DNA of 47,489 nt from Synergistaceae bacterium DZ-S4 (GTDB lineage: Bacteria; Synergistota; Synergistia; Synergistales; Synergistaceae), in NCBI GenBank assembly GCA_025943965.1, contig JAPCWD010000014.1:1-47489 (forward strand), written 5' to 3'. The notes under the pieces were generated by a model. It was not told the origin of the DNA. It saw only the letters and a list, made by a program, of their open reading frames with translations, and searched no databases. Position 1 is the stretch's first letter, and the number at the start of each line of letters is the position of its first letter. Positions 1 to 8,358 of the stretch are shown here, one piece after another. A program made the position numbers and the translations under genes.

Positions 1-132
1 CTTTTTTGTCTCAAATAATAACAAGCCTGATTCTCGTCTATTTGAATCAAAACGGCAAAAATCAGGCATTGCAATTAGGCGCTATTTGATCCTATTGATC
101 CTATCGCTGTTTTTCAGCAACGACTATAGTAA

Positions 133-909
133 TTATACCTTTGAGACCTTCCATATAAGCGTGGGGCCATATCTTTCTCCGGCATATCCGACGCAGTTAA
201 AACGAAAACCGAACCTGGTAAAGGGCCTCGCGTCCAAGACCAGCTCCTCCGGCGACATTGAATCGTATTGGCCCCCGTAAGACCAGTATTTTCTTACTGA
301 CCTGTACCCTGAGCCCGATCCGTCGGTTACAATAAATCCGCCTTCAGACATCATTGAACATATTGCGGCAAGATTCTCTGATTTGAACCACATATTTCCG
401 CTGCCGCCTTCGCCCATGCTGTCGCCCCGATAGAAAAAAACGCCCAGTGGGGAGATCTCCTTTTCGGTCCGAAAAGCGGAATAACCGTATCCTCTGCGCC
501 GCCGTACCGTTATCTGCCTGCCTGTCGGTCTGTGAAGATATTTTTCTGTTACGAGGCATGGTTCAATATTCGGATCCATCCACTTCCAGGACACGGGCCC
601 CCTTATGTCTTTTCCCAAAAAGACGTATTCATCTATGCCGTCAAGTACAGGGGGCTGTCTGTCAGCGGCTCTGTCGTATTTCTCCTCACTGAACCTGGTG
701 TCCTGATGCCCGGGTGAAAAATAGCCCCTGTCAACGAACCAGAAGTCGTCAATGTAATCTGAGAACAGAGCGATGGGGGACATCAGGTCCATTCCGCTGC
801 ACGGATAAAAGAGAGTCTTACCTCTTACGGATTTGAAGACTGACTTGTCCGGAATGAAGAATTTATCTAGGTTCAACTGGCTTGCGTTCTTCTCCGCTAT
901 GCTTTTCAT
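133..909 (-). CDS. Hypothetical protein, 258 aa
   Basis: I do not recognise this family. The 258-residue protein has no signal peptide and no membrane segment. It is rich in aromatic residues and glycine, with a YPCSGMDL-type stretch near residue 36 and a basic RRRRGYGYS stretch in the middle. The ATG at 909 is preceded by a strong AAGGAGGG ribosome binding site six bases upstream, which supports the start. It lies 35 bases downstream of the gene at 945-1727 on the same strand, so the two probably form an operon. A SAM-I riboswitch with its terminator lies upstream of that operon, so transcription may fall as S-adenosylmethionine rises. A YPCSG-like start could belong to a nucleotide- or SAM-binding fold, but no diagnostic motif is visible, so no function is proposed. 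Confidence 0.75.
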   Translation of the reverse strand: MKSIAEKNASQLNLDKFFIPDKSVFKSVRGKTLFYPCSGMDLMSPIALFSDYIDDFWFVDRGYFSPGHQDTRFSEEKYDRAADRQPPVLDGIDEYVFLGKDIRGPVSWKWMDPNIEPCLVTEKYLHRPTGRQITVRRRRGYGYSAFRTEKEISPLGVFFYRGDSMGEGGSGNMWFKSENLAAICSMMSEGGFIVTDGSGSGYRSVRKYWSYGGQYDSMSPEELVLDARPFTRFGFRFNCVGYAGERYGPTLIWKVSKV

Positions 910-944
910 TGTTTGCCCTCCTTAATATTTTTTTGCACACAAAC

Positions 945-1727
945 TTACAGTGTTTCGTCATTAAGCCGGTCGATCAGCCACTGGACCTGGGAGTACCAAA
1001 TTCTATCTTCGGGATTTTCGGGCATAGTTTTTTTAGGTGTTGATGCCGGTATTTTTTCGGGATCTTTCTCGTACTCGGTCCATTTTTTCGACAGTGACCG
1101 AAAATCGTAATGGACGACTTTAGGGTGAATAGTGTCTGAAGAACTGTGCGGATGAGCCCCGGCAAATTTTGCCCTCCTGTCGTCGATCATTTTTATTGCG
1201 GGGAGGACTTTTTTAAAAAAATTGTCTTCGGCGTCATCCCTGTACCTTTTGCAGGATGTGCAAAATCCATGGTATTTGTTGTTCCCGGTAAGCGGACTCC
1301 CTCCCCAGCCAAAGATCCTCACGTCACCGCCGCAGAAGGGGCACTTGGTGGTCCATTCGCCGTTGTTCCAAAGCGTAAGGAGCATTCCCAGCGTAAGAGA
1401 GCCGCCGTTTATATAAGCGAGCGACAGCCCTGCAAAATAGAGTCGTGTTTCAAAGAGTGCCTCGTCATTTATTATTCTCTCCCTGTTTTCCCATATAAGC
1501 CCGTAATTCTCAATGAACAGTATTCTTTCTTCCTGCCCGGGATTTCCTCCGATCCGCCTCGTGCGGGCAAGAGCATCATTTTCAGGGACGGTCTCTTCGG
1601 AAATACGATCAGGAATTGCTTCATTGCTGTCTGACGTGACCGGGGCTGTTTCCCCGAAACCATTGCTGCTTCCCTCTGAAGGGGTTGCTTCGTTGGAAAA
1701 ATATGCATTGAATTTGACTGCTGACAT
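945..1727 (-). CDS. Hypothetical protein with a central zinc-ribbon-like motif, 260 aa
   Basis: The family is not recognised. The first 70 residues are low in complexity and acidic, and probably disordered. The middle holds CPFCGG and, about 30 residues later, CTSCKRY: two CxxC knuckles that would bind one zinc ion. The C-terminal third is charged and proline-containing. The ATG at 1727 has a GAGGGAG ribosome binding site. It is the first gene after a SAM-I riboswitch (1909-2009) and its rho-independent terminator (1835-1867), with about 108 bases between the terminator and the start codon and no other promoter obvious to me there. The gene does not resemble any methionine or SAM biosynthesis or transport gene, which is odd for this riboswitch. 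It is followed after 35 bases by the hypothetical gene at 133-909. Confidence 0.75.
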   Translation of the reverse strand: MSAVKFNAYFSNEATPSEGSSNGFGETAPVTSDSNEAIPDRISEETVPENDALARTRRIGGNPGQEERILFIENYGLIWENRERIINDEALFETRLYFAGLSLAYINGGSLTLGMLLTLWNNGEWTTKCPFCGGDVRIFGWGGSPLTGNNKYHGFCTSCKRYRDDAEDNFFKKVLPAIKMIDDRRAKFAGAHPHSSSDTIHPKVVHYDFRSLSKKWTEYEKDPEKIPASTPKKTMPENPEDRIWYSQVQWLIDRLNDETL

Positions 1728-1834
1728 GGATATCGACTCCCTCTCTGTTTGATTTGATCAAAATACATGGACAATCAAAATGCATGGACTTGCTGAATAA
1801 CAAAATACAGGCTTAAAAAGAGGGATATGATGAA

Positions 1835-1867
1835 CAAAAAAGCGGCCTCCCTTATAAGAGAGGCCGC
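1835..1867 (-). terminator. Rho-independent terminator of the SAM-I riboswitch
   Basis: On the minus strand a GC-rich stem, GCGGCCTC pairing with GAGGCCGC and extended by a further five pairs, is followed directly by a run of six T. It lies about 40 bases downstream of the SAM-I aptamer, where the expression platform is expected. It is the regulated terminator for the genes at 1727 and 909. Confidence 0.9.
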
Positions 1868-1908
1868 AAATGTTTCTTCGCCGCAGATAACCAAATCAGC
1901 GCGGATAG

Positions 1909-2009
1909 TCTCTCATCATTCCCGTTTAGGGATGGTTTTGGCACCTTACCGGTAAAGGCAGGTTGCCGTTGCTTCATCGGGCCATTTCCCTCAGCAACTC
2001 TTTATGAGT
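1909..2009 (-). promoter_or_regulatory. SAM-I riboswitch aptamer (S box)
   Basis: Read on the minus strand, the segment contains the SAM-I core in order: GAGGGA, GGCCCGATGAA, CGGCAACC, then GGTGCCAA with CC a few bases later, closed by a P1 helix between CTCAT near 2008 and ATGAG near 1914. These are the conserved S-box elements, with the kink-turn region and the GGC/GCC P3 components in their usual places. It is followed by a terminator at 1835-1867, so SAM binding should cause premature termination. The downstream genes are two hypothetical proteins rather than methionine genes. Confidence 0.93.
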
Positions 2010-2019
2010 ATGTCCATAT

Positions 2020-2025
2020 ATTATA
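2020..2025 (-). promoter_or_regulatory. Probable -10 box for the SAM-I riboswitch transcript
   Basis: A perfect TATAAT on the minus strand lies just upstream of the aptamer, at the right distance for a transcript that begins a few bases before P1. I do not see a good -35 box 17 bases further upstream, so only the -10 element is called. Confidence 0.55.
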
Positions 2026-2128
2026 CAGTTCAAATGGCAAAAAATCTATCAGTTGTTTAGATGGCAGGTTTCATTTCTGCATAAATTGTTTTTACTTACA
2101 TTTTTATAAAATAATGAAAATGAAGTTG

Positions 2129-2605
2129 TTATTTAGCCGAATTAAGTTGTTTTCTAGGCTTCCTTCGGATGATTTTACGCCCATATAGAGGCTCTCCCAA
2201 TGAATCTGCAAAATCGGCTATTGATTTGCTTGCTGATAGGATCGCTTTCATCCTGTCAGATGCATATTGAGGAGTAACGGATCCTTCAACACCATGGACA
2301 AGACGATGGCGTAAGGGGTAGGCCGTTTCTTTGAAATACTGCCATTCCGGTACTATCTCATCCAGTCGTTTCCCCGTTAAAGGTTTTACTTCTTTATTCC
2401 ATGCTTTTTTGTATGCATCAAGTCCGGAACAGTTTGCATTTAACGTCTTGCTTTTGATCTCTTTTGTTGTGCTGGAACCTAAAGCAAGGATCGCCCTCCT
2501 GACAGTCCACTCAAAATCAATTGCTGCCAAAATTACCCCTACAAAAGGCTCGTAAGAAGCTATCGTTTTCTGCCTGCTCTCAAGAGTATCATTGACTAAA
2601 AACAT
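2129..2605 (-). CDS. HEPN-like protein, 158 aa
   Basis: A small, mainly helical cytoplasmic protein. Around residue 97 it has RHRLVHG, which fits the R-x4-6-H motif of HEPN domains; that motif forms the RNase active site in many HEPN toxins. The length suits a single HEPN domain with a basic C-terminal tail (RRKPRKQ). An AAGGAGGGG ribosome binding site sits seven bases before the ATG at 2605. No nucleotidyltransferase (MNT) antitoxin partner is adjacent, so a classic HEPN-MNT pair is not supported, and many HEPN-like proteins of this size have no known role. The assignment rests on the motif and the predicted helices only. Confidence 0.6.
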   Translation of the reverse strand: MFLVNDTLESRQKTIASYEPFVGVILAAIDFEWTVRRAILALGSSTTKEIKSKTLNANCSGLDAYKKAWNKEVKPLTGKRLDEIVPEWQYFKETAYPLRHRLVHGVEGSVTPQYASDRMKAILSASKSIADFADSLGEPLYGRKIIRRKPRKQLNSAK

Positions 2606-2787
2606 AACATTACCCCTCCTTTAATATTGATAAAATCTTCTGTTCGTTGCATAGACAATCCGCAAAAATTATTCCATAGAACCAAATGCCTATAATAGAT
2701 TTTTAAAGCTTACATAGCCTTGAAAAATAGTAAATTTATATTGTTAATAGCATACCAGAAAAAACTCGAAGATCTTCTAAAAGGCAC

Positions 2788-2827
2788 GTCAACGCATAAT
2801 GCAATTTATTTTTGCGTTGTTAGGAGA
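2788..2827. repeat. Imperfect palindrome, copy 1
   Basis: AACGCA at 2791-2796 pairs with TGCGTT at 2813-2818, followed by GTTAGGAGAC. A related copy in the same orientation lies at 13884-13922. The two bracket the zinc-ribbon/ankyrin region. The right part overlaps the stop codon of the gene at 2820. Confidence 0.5.
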
Positions 2828-4193
2828 CCGCGCCTGCCTCCCTCAGAACCTTTGCCACCTCGGTATACCTGTTTCGGAGAGCGAAGTACAGCGGCGTCCT
2901 CCCCTCATAATCTTTCATATTTAATTCAGCACCGGCATTTATGAGTGCAATAACGATGTCCAAATGTCCGTTCTCGGAAGCAAAATGTAGCGGTATCTCC
3001 CTGTATTTACTTATAGCATTTACGTCAGCGCCTGCATTTATGAGCGCGATCGCAACATCCGTAAGTCCGTTATAGGAAGCTGAATGCAGAGGTGTCCAAC
3101 CATCATTTCGTTTTGAATTTACGTCAGCGCCTGCATTGATGAGTGCTATGACAATGTCAGTACGTCCAGCAATTGAAGCAGAATGGAGCGGTGTACTCTT
3201 ATCTTTAGTTTTTGCATTTATGTCAGCGCCGATATTTATGAGTGCGGTCACAATATCCGTATGTCCGTTATTGGAAGCTAAATGCAGAGGTATAATACAG
3301 TGATCATCTTTAGCTTTAGCATTTACGTCAGCGCCTGCACCCATGAGCGCAATAACAACGTCCAAATTTCCATTTTTGGAAGCACAAGATAGGGGAGTCC
3401 AACCGTAATTATCTTTTGCATTTACGTCAGCACCGGCATTTATCAATCGTCGGACGACTGCCCCTTTTTTGTCATTGGCAGCAGCAAGATGAAGCGGGGT
3501 GTTCCCGTCGTTTCTTGGGATGTAACAGAGTGCGCCGCTGTCCAGAAGCAGGAAGATGATTTTCGGTGAAAAATATTTGCAGGCCAAGTGCAGCGGGGTA
3601 GAACCAACGTTGCGGTCTGGGTCTTCTTCGATTGTTTTGTTGACGTCAGCCCCATTTTTGATCAGTTCTGCCGTTATCTTCAGGTTGCCCGTTATTATTG
3701 CGGCATGAAGGGGTGGGAGGCTCAAATATGCGTATGGGATGCCATCGTCATTTGTTTTTACATACTCAAGCGTTGTGTAGGAAATTTTTGATCTCTCAGA
3801 CTTCATAAGGGCCTCCATTGCTGCTGCGTCGCCCCTGTCGATGATGCTGAAGATAATGTCACGGGCCCCCTTTTCCTTCCAGCCAAGCCCCCTTATTGTG
3901 CTGAACAGTCCCCGTTCGCTTATGCCGCTCATTTGCGGCTCATTTGCAACGGGCTTTTTTGCCTCCTCCTGCCGGGTGGGGGCGTTTGGATCGCTGCCGG
4001 CGGGTTTGGCATCCTCATTTATCGCCGGTGCAGTTCCCGCAGGTGTCCCGCATTCCATGCAGAATTTGGCTCCCGCCGGCAGTGCAGCCCCGCACTTCGC
4101 GCACACCGGCGTGAGTTCCGATCCGCATTCCATGCAGAATTTGGCTCCCGTCGGCAGGGCAGCCCCGCACTTTCCGCAAATCCTTTCCGTCAT
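2820..4193 (-). CDS. Double-zinc-ribbon ankyrin-repeat protein A, 457 aa
   Basis: The N terminus carries two consecutive zinc ribbons, each a CxxCG-x10-12-FCxxCG unit (residues about 6-50), the DZANK arrangement. A proline/alanine-rich linker follows, then a conserved segment (MSGISERGLFSTIR, about residue 88) and about nine ankyrin repeats of the TPLHLAS-xNGHxDIVxALINAGADVN type reaching the C terminus. There is no signal peptide, so it is probably a cytoplasmic protein-binding scaffold. It is one of three tandem paralogs on this strand. Its first roughly 240 residues are nearly identical to those of the paralog at 6273-7661, while the later repeats differ. The ATG at 4193 is preceded by AAGGAGG. 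Confidence 0.9.
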   Translation of the reverse strand: MTERICGKCGAALPTGAKFCMECGSELTPVCAKCGAALPAGAKFCMECGTPAGTAPAINEDAKPAGSDPNAPTRQEEAKKPVANEPQMSGISERGLFSTIRGLGWKEKGARDIIFSIIDRGDAAAMEALMKSERSKISYTTLEYVKTNDDGIPYAYLSLPPLHAAIITGNLKITAELIKNGADVNKTIEEDPDRNVGSTPLHLACKYFSPKIIFLLLDSGALCYIPRNDGNTPLHLAAANDKKGAVVRRLINAGADVNAKDNYGWTPLSCASKNGNLDVVIALMGAGADVNAKAKDDHCIIPLHLASNNGHTDIVTALINIGADINAKTKDKSTPLHSASIAGRTDIVIALINAGADVNSKRNDGWTPLHSASYNGLTDVAIALINAGADVNAISKYREIPLHFASENGHLDIVIALINAGAELNMKDYEGRTPLYFALRNRYTEVAKVLREAGAVS

Positions 4194-4241
4194 CTCAGCA
4201 ACCTCCTTTTGTTTAATGGCTGTCTTTTGCAGCCCTTTTTC
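4191..4241 (-). repeat. Duplicated 5' region of the ankyrin genes, copy 1
   Basis: This stretch before the ankyrin gene at 2820-4193 is repeated exactly at 6148-6198 before the next paralog. On the minus strand it contains a small hairpin (GGCTG with CAGCC, 7-base loop) followed by the AAGGAGG ribosome binding site. The identity shows recent duplication or gene conversion. Confidence 0.75.
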
Positions 4242-4284
4242 TGAGGCATCCGTGTTTTCTGTTCTTGCCGCTAACGCAGCCGGC

Positions 4285-6150
4285 TTATGAACCTACCGCG
4301 CCTGCACCCCTCAGAACTTTTGCCACCTCGGTACGGTTTTTTCGAAGAGCAATGTCAAGCGGCGTCGACCCCTTATCAGTTTTAGCATTTACATCAGCGC
4401 CGGCATTTATGAGCGTGATCACAAGATCCGTATGTCCTTGCTGGGAAGCTATTTGCAGCGGCGTCCACCCGTCATCGTCAGCTGCATTTACATCAGCCCC
4501 GGCATTTATGAGCGCAATGGGAACATCCGTATCTCCGTTCTGGGAAGCTAAATGCAGCGGGGTTCCACCCTTTTGCTCTTTTGCATTTACATCAGCGCCG
4601 GCATTTATGATTGCGGTGACAATATCAGTATGTCCAGCCAGTGAAGCAGAATGGAGCGGAGTCCAACCGTCATTCTTTTTTGCATTTACATCAGCCCCGG
4701 CATTTATGAGTGCGATCGCAACATCCAAATGTCCGTTCTGGGAAGCAGAATGGAGCGGAGTCCAACCGTCATTCTTTTTTACATTTACATCAGCGCCGGC
4801 ATTTATAAGAAAATTTACAATATCCAGGTGTCCTTTGCCGGATGCAAGATATAACGGCGTAAATCCTGTCTTCCGTTTTGCATTCACATCTGCGCCTGCT
4901 TCAACAAGAATTTTTACAATGTCTGTATGGCCGTTAAAAGAGGCATGGTGAAGAGGGGTGCGGTCGTCGTCAAGGTCCTTGGCGTTTACGTCAAATCCCT
5001 TCGTTATGAATGCTTTCACAAATTCCATATGTCCGTTTTTTGCCGTTATATGGAGTGGGGTGAGCCCGCTCTTCGTTTTTAGCCCGGTATCGGCGCCCGC
5101 CTTTGCCAAAGCCGTAAATATATCCTCATTGCCGTTCTCATAAGCAAAATGGATGGGGGTCCACCCCTCATCGTTCGCTGCATTTACGTCAAATCCCTTT
5201 GATATGAGGCCTTCTACAAAATCCAGCAGTCCGCTTTTTGTTACTATGTGAAGCGGGGTGAGCCCGCTCTTCGTTTTCAGCCCGGTATCGGCGCCCGCTT
5301 TTGCCAGAGCTATAAATATATCCTGATTGCCGTTGGCATAAGCAAAATGGATGGGCCTCCAACCGTCATTGTCAGCTGCGTTTGCGTCGGATCCCGCCTC
5401 AATGAGCGCTATGACGGCTTCGGCATTTTTATTTTTTACGGCCAGATGGAGCGGGGTCTTGCCTGTCTTTGTCCTTGAATCGGCCATGGCTCCATTTTTA
5501 AGCAGAAATGAGACCATCTCCTTTGAAGAATAAAGGGAGGCAAGATGGAGGGGCGAGGCTCCGTGAAAGTCTTTTGAACCTCCAAGCTGGGAGCTGATCC
5601 CGGCATAGTTCTTTATCAGGATGTCTGCCATCCTGACATTGCCGACAAGCGCGGCTGCGTGGAGTGGGGTGAGTGAGAAGGGTTTCGGTCCATCCTTATC
5701 TTCCACGTTTTTATCGATGCATTCGAGGCCGGAATATATGGCCCTCAGGATGTCGTCCTGGGACATGGCCTCCATTGCTGCTGAGTCGCCCCTGTCGATG
5801 ATGTCGAAGATCACGTCATGGGCCCCCTGTTCTTCCCAGCCAAGCTCCCTTATTGTGCTGAACAGTCCCCGTTCGCTTATTCCGCTCATTTGCTGCTCAT
5901 TTGCCGGGGGCTTTTTTGCCTCCTCCTGCCGGGTCGGGGCGTTTGGAGCGCTGCCGGCGGGTTTGGCATCCTTGTTTTCCGCCGGTGCAGTTCCCGCAGG
6001 CGTCCCGCATTCCATGCAAAATTTGGCTCCCGCCGGCAGTGCAGCCCCGCACTTCGCGCACACCGGCGTGAGTTCCGATCCGCATTCCATGCAGAATTTA
6101 GCTCCCGTCGGCAGGGCAGCCCCGCACTTTCCGCAAATCCTTTCCGTCAT
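4285..6150 (-). CDS. Double-zinc-ribbon ankyrin-repeat protein B, 621 aa
   Basis: The largest of the three tandem paralogs. The two N-terminal zinc ribbons and the linker are nearly identical to those of its neighbours, and the SERGLFSTIRELGWEEQGAHD segment is conserved. The region after it diverges from paralogs A and C. About fourteen ankyrin repeats follow. Two pairs of repeats (IHFAYxNGNxDIF/LKTKSGLTPLHI) are internal duplicates, and several later repeats carry the same KKNDGWTPLHSAS connector, a sign of expansion by unequal recombination. No signal peptide or membrane segment is present. The start at 6150 has AAGGAGG upstream. A protein-protein interaction role is inferred from the fold; the partner is unknown. 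Confidence 0.9.
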   Translation of the reverse strand: MTERICGKCGAALPTGAKFCMECGSELTPVCAKCGAALPAGAKFCMECGTPAGTAPAENKDAKPAGSAPNAPTRQEEAKKPPANEQQMSGISERGLFSTIRELGWEEQGAHDVIFDIIDRGDSAAMEAMSQDDILRAIYSGLECIDKNVEDKDGPKPFSLTPLHAAALVGNVRMADILIKNYAGISSQLGGSKDFHGASPLHLASLYSSKEMVSFLLKNGAMADSRTKTGKTPLHLAVKNKNAEAVIALIEAGSDANAADNDGWRPIHFAYANGNQDIFIALAKAGADTGLKTKSGLTPLHIVTKSGLLDFVEGLISKGFDVNAANDEGWTPIHFAYENGNEDIFTALAKAGADTGLKTKSGLTPLHITAKNGHMEFVKAFITKGFDVNAKDLDDDRTPLHHASFNGHTDIVKILVEAGADVNAKRKTGFTPLYLASGKGHLDIVNFLINAGADVNVKKNDGWTPLHSASQNGHLDVAIALINAGADVNAKKNDGWTPLHSASLAGHTDIVTAIINAGADVNAKEQKGGTPLHLASQNGDTDVPIALINAGADVNAADDDGWTPLQIASQQGHTDLVITLINAGADVNAKTDKGSTPLDIALRKNRTEVAKVLRGAGAVGS

Positions 6151-6198
6151 CTCAGCAACCTCCTTTTGTTTAATGGCTGTCTTTTGCAGCCCTTTTTC
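6148..6198 (-). repeat. Duplicated 5' region of the ankyrin genes, copy 2
   Basis: It is identical to 4191-4241, including the hairpin and the ribosome binding site. Before the third paralog (7661) only about the first 25 bases, including the ribosome binding site, are kept. Confidence 0.75.
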
Positions 6199-6272
6199 TA
6201 AAGTTTCTGTGCATTATTTCTTTTCCGTTAACGCAGCATGGTGACAGCAGAAGCGACATATACGGTTGACAG

Positions 6273-7661
6273 TTAACGTCTGCTTACTGCGCCTGCTGCT
6301 CTCAGAATTTTTGCCACCTCGGTAGCATTGTTTGCGAGAGCATAGTTTAGCGGTGTATATGTGTGACCTGTTTCGTCATACACTTCAGCATTTATGTCAG
6401 CACCAGCATTTATGAGTGCGACAGGAATATCTGTTGAATTAGCCATGGAAGCAAGATGTAGCGGCATCTCCCCGATTTTATTTTTAGCATTTACATTAGC
6501 GCCTGCATTTATGAGTGCTATGGCAATGTCAGTACGTCTTCTAAAGGAAGCTTCATGCAGCGGCGTCTTCTCCTCATAATCTATCATATTTAATTTAGCA
6601 CCGGCATTTATGAGTGCGATCGCAACATCCGTATGTCCGTTATTGGAAGCTAAATGGAGCGGCGTTCTACCCCACTTATTTTTTGCATTTACATCAGCGC
6701 CGATATTTATGAGTGCGGTCACAATATCCGTATGTCCGTTCTGGGAAGCAGAATGCAACAGCGTACTCCCCTCATTCGTTTTTACTTTTACATCAGCGCC
6801 TGCATTTACGAGTGTAATGAAATTGTCATAATGTCCGTTCTGGGAAGCATAATGCAGCGGCGTACTCCCGTCATTCATTTTTGCATTTACATCAGACCCG
6901 GCATTTATCAATCGTCGGACGACTGCCCCGTTTTTGTCATTGGCAGCAGCAAGATGAAGCGGGGTGTTCCCGTCGTTTCTTGGGATGTAACAGAGTGCGC
7001 CGCTGTCCAGAAGCAGGAAGATGATTTTCGGTGAAAAATATCTGCAGGCCAAGTGCAGCGGGGTAGAACCAACCTTGCGGTCTGGGTCTTCTTCGATTGT
7101 TTTGTTGACGTCAGCCCCATTTTTGATCAGTTCTGCCGTTATCTTCAGGTTGCCAGTTATTATTGCGGCATGAAGGGGGGGGAGGCTCAAATATGCGTAT
7201 GGGATGCCATCGTCACCTCCTGTTTTTACATACTCAAGCGTCGTGTAGGATATTTTTGATCTCTCCGACTTCATAAGGGCCTCCATTGCTGCTGCGTCGC
7301 CCCTGTCGATGATGCTGAAGATAATGTCACGGGCCCCCTTTTCCTTCCAGCCAAGCTCCCTTATGGTGCTGAACAGTCCCCGTTCGCTTATGCCGCTCAT
7401 TTGCGGCTCATTTGCAACGGGCTTTTTTGCCTCCTCCTGCCGGGTCGGGGCGTTTGGAGCGCTGCCGGCGGGTTTGGCATCCTTGTTTTCCGCCGGTGCA
7501 GTTCCCGCAGGCGTCCCGCATTCCATGCAAAATTTGGCTCCCGCCGGCAGTGCAGCCCCGCACTTCGCGCACACCGGCTGGAGTTCCGATCCGCACTCCA
7601 TGCAGAATTTGGCTCCCATCGGCAGGGCAGCACCGCACTTTCCGCAAGTCCTTTCCGTCAT
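6273..7661 (-). CDS. Double-zinc-ribbon ankyrin-repeat protein C, 462 aa
   Basis: Third paralog of the tandem set: two zinc ribbons (residues about 6-50), linker, conserved SERGLFSTIRELGWKEKGARD block and about nine ankyrin repeats. The N-terminal half matches protein A almost residue for residue, including the unusual third repeat (AAANDKNGAVVRRLINAGSDVN), whereas the remaining repeats are private. That boundary suggests duplication followed by gene conversion of the 5' half, or repeat shuffling of the 3' half. It is the promoter-proximal gene of the set; the 5' end has AAGGAGG before the ATG at 7661. The role is unknown beyond protein binding. Confidence 0.9.
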   Translation of the reverse strand: MTERTCGKCGAALPMGAKFCMECGSELQPVCAKCGAALPAGAKFCMECGTPAGTAPAENKDAKPAGSAPNAPTRQEEAKKPVANEPQMSGISERGLFSTIRELGWKEKGARDIIFSIIDRGDAAAMEALMKSERSKISYTTLEYVKTGGDDGIPYAYLSLPPLHAAIITGNLKITAELIKNGADVNKTIEEDPDRKVGSTPLHLACRYFSPKIIFLLLDSGALCYIPRNDGNTPLHLAAANDKNGAVVRRLINAGSDVNAKMNDGSTPLHYASQNGHYDNFITLVNAGADVKVKTNEGSTLLHSASQNGHTDIVTALINIGADVNAKNKWGRTPLHLASNNGHTDVAIALINAGAKLNMIDYEEKTPLHEASFRRRTDIAIALINAGANVNAKNKIGEMPLHLASMANSTDIPVALINAGADINAEVYDETGHTYTPLNYALANNATEVAKILRAAGAVSRR

Positions 7662-7937
7662 CTCAGCAACCTCCTTTTGTTTATGTAGAAGAATATATTT
7701 TTAGTTGATATTTTTATGAAAGTCCGATTTTTCTGAGTTTTTGCATATAAGATATGTATCTTAACAGTAGGTTGTCTTTACAGCAGACAAAACAACAAAT
7801 AACCTCATCTTAGTAATAAAACGATGAAGTTGTCATGCTTGATCCAAGAATCTTCGCTCATTGGAAATGCGATAATTTCAGTAAAATATGTTTATAAAGT
7901 TGATCGATCAAAGCAATAAAACGACCGGTCCTAAATT
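7662..7937. other. AT-rich intergenic stretch without a gene
   Basis: I see no ORF with a ribosome binding site, no RNA gene and no strong hairpin. It should contain the minus-strand promoter of the ankyrin set, but no box is convincing. Confidence 0.5.
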
Positions 7938-8144
7938 TTACCTTGCATTTGTTGCGTTCATCTGGTGCCCCTTTTCATTGTAAGTGTAAATGAAGTTGCC
8001 CCTCCTGATATTTACCGTGCCTGATGTGTACCCTTTCAATCCATCGTCAGGATCGTTCCCGGCAGATTGTGTGAACAGTGTGTGTCCTTTTTCGTCGTAA
8101 ACATATACTACTTTTCCTCTCTGGATCGCATTGGCTATTGCCAT
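7938..8144 (-). CDS. Small two-repeat protein, 68 aa
   Basis: The protein consists of two copies of an RGxxxYxYxEKGH unit (IQRGKVVYVYDEKGHTL, then IRRGNFIYTYNEKGHQM) joined by a GYTSGTVN linker, suggesting a small beta-rich fold. GGGAGGG precedes the ATG at 8144 at a good distance. It is a single gene between convergent/divergent neighbours. I do not recognise a characterised family; no function is proposed. Confidence 0.7.
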   Translation of the reverse strand: MAIANAIQRGKVVYVYDEKGHTLFTQSAGNDPDDGLKGYTSGTVNIRRGNFIYTYNEKGHQMNATNAR

Positions 8145-8358
8145 GGCAAATACCCTCCCATAAAGATATTTAGGCGCTCTTCATAAATTATACTATTACA
8201 ATGATTTCTTACAAATAAAAATAAGGCTTAAATATAAATAAATATTGCAGTAAAAATATATAAGTGTGATAATTAAAACAGATACTCTTTATGTTAATTC
8301 TTGCCATCCATTAGTTTACTTATTGCACCCAATAACTATATTATCGGGAGGTTGGATC

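Noticed and set aside
1..132. A possible gene fragment at the left edge (frame from 86)
   Set aside because: There is no start signal and it continues into the antisense of the 133-909 gene; the first 132 bases hold nothing that I can support.
1146..1634. A 162-aa plus-strand frame
   Set aside because: It is antisense to the gene at 945-1727, which has better start signals and sits behind the riboswitch.
5621..6244. Long plus-strand frames opposite the ankyrin genes (also 3841-4290, 4265-4951, 7309-7704)
   Set aside because: They are antisense shadows of repeat-rich genes; they have no ribosome binding sites and their residues mirror the codons of the real genes.
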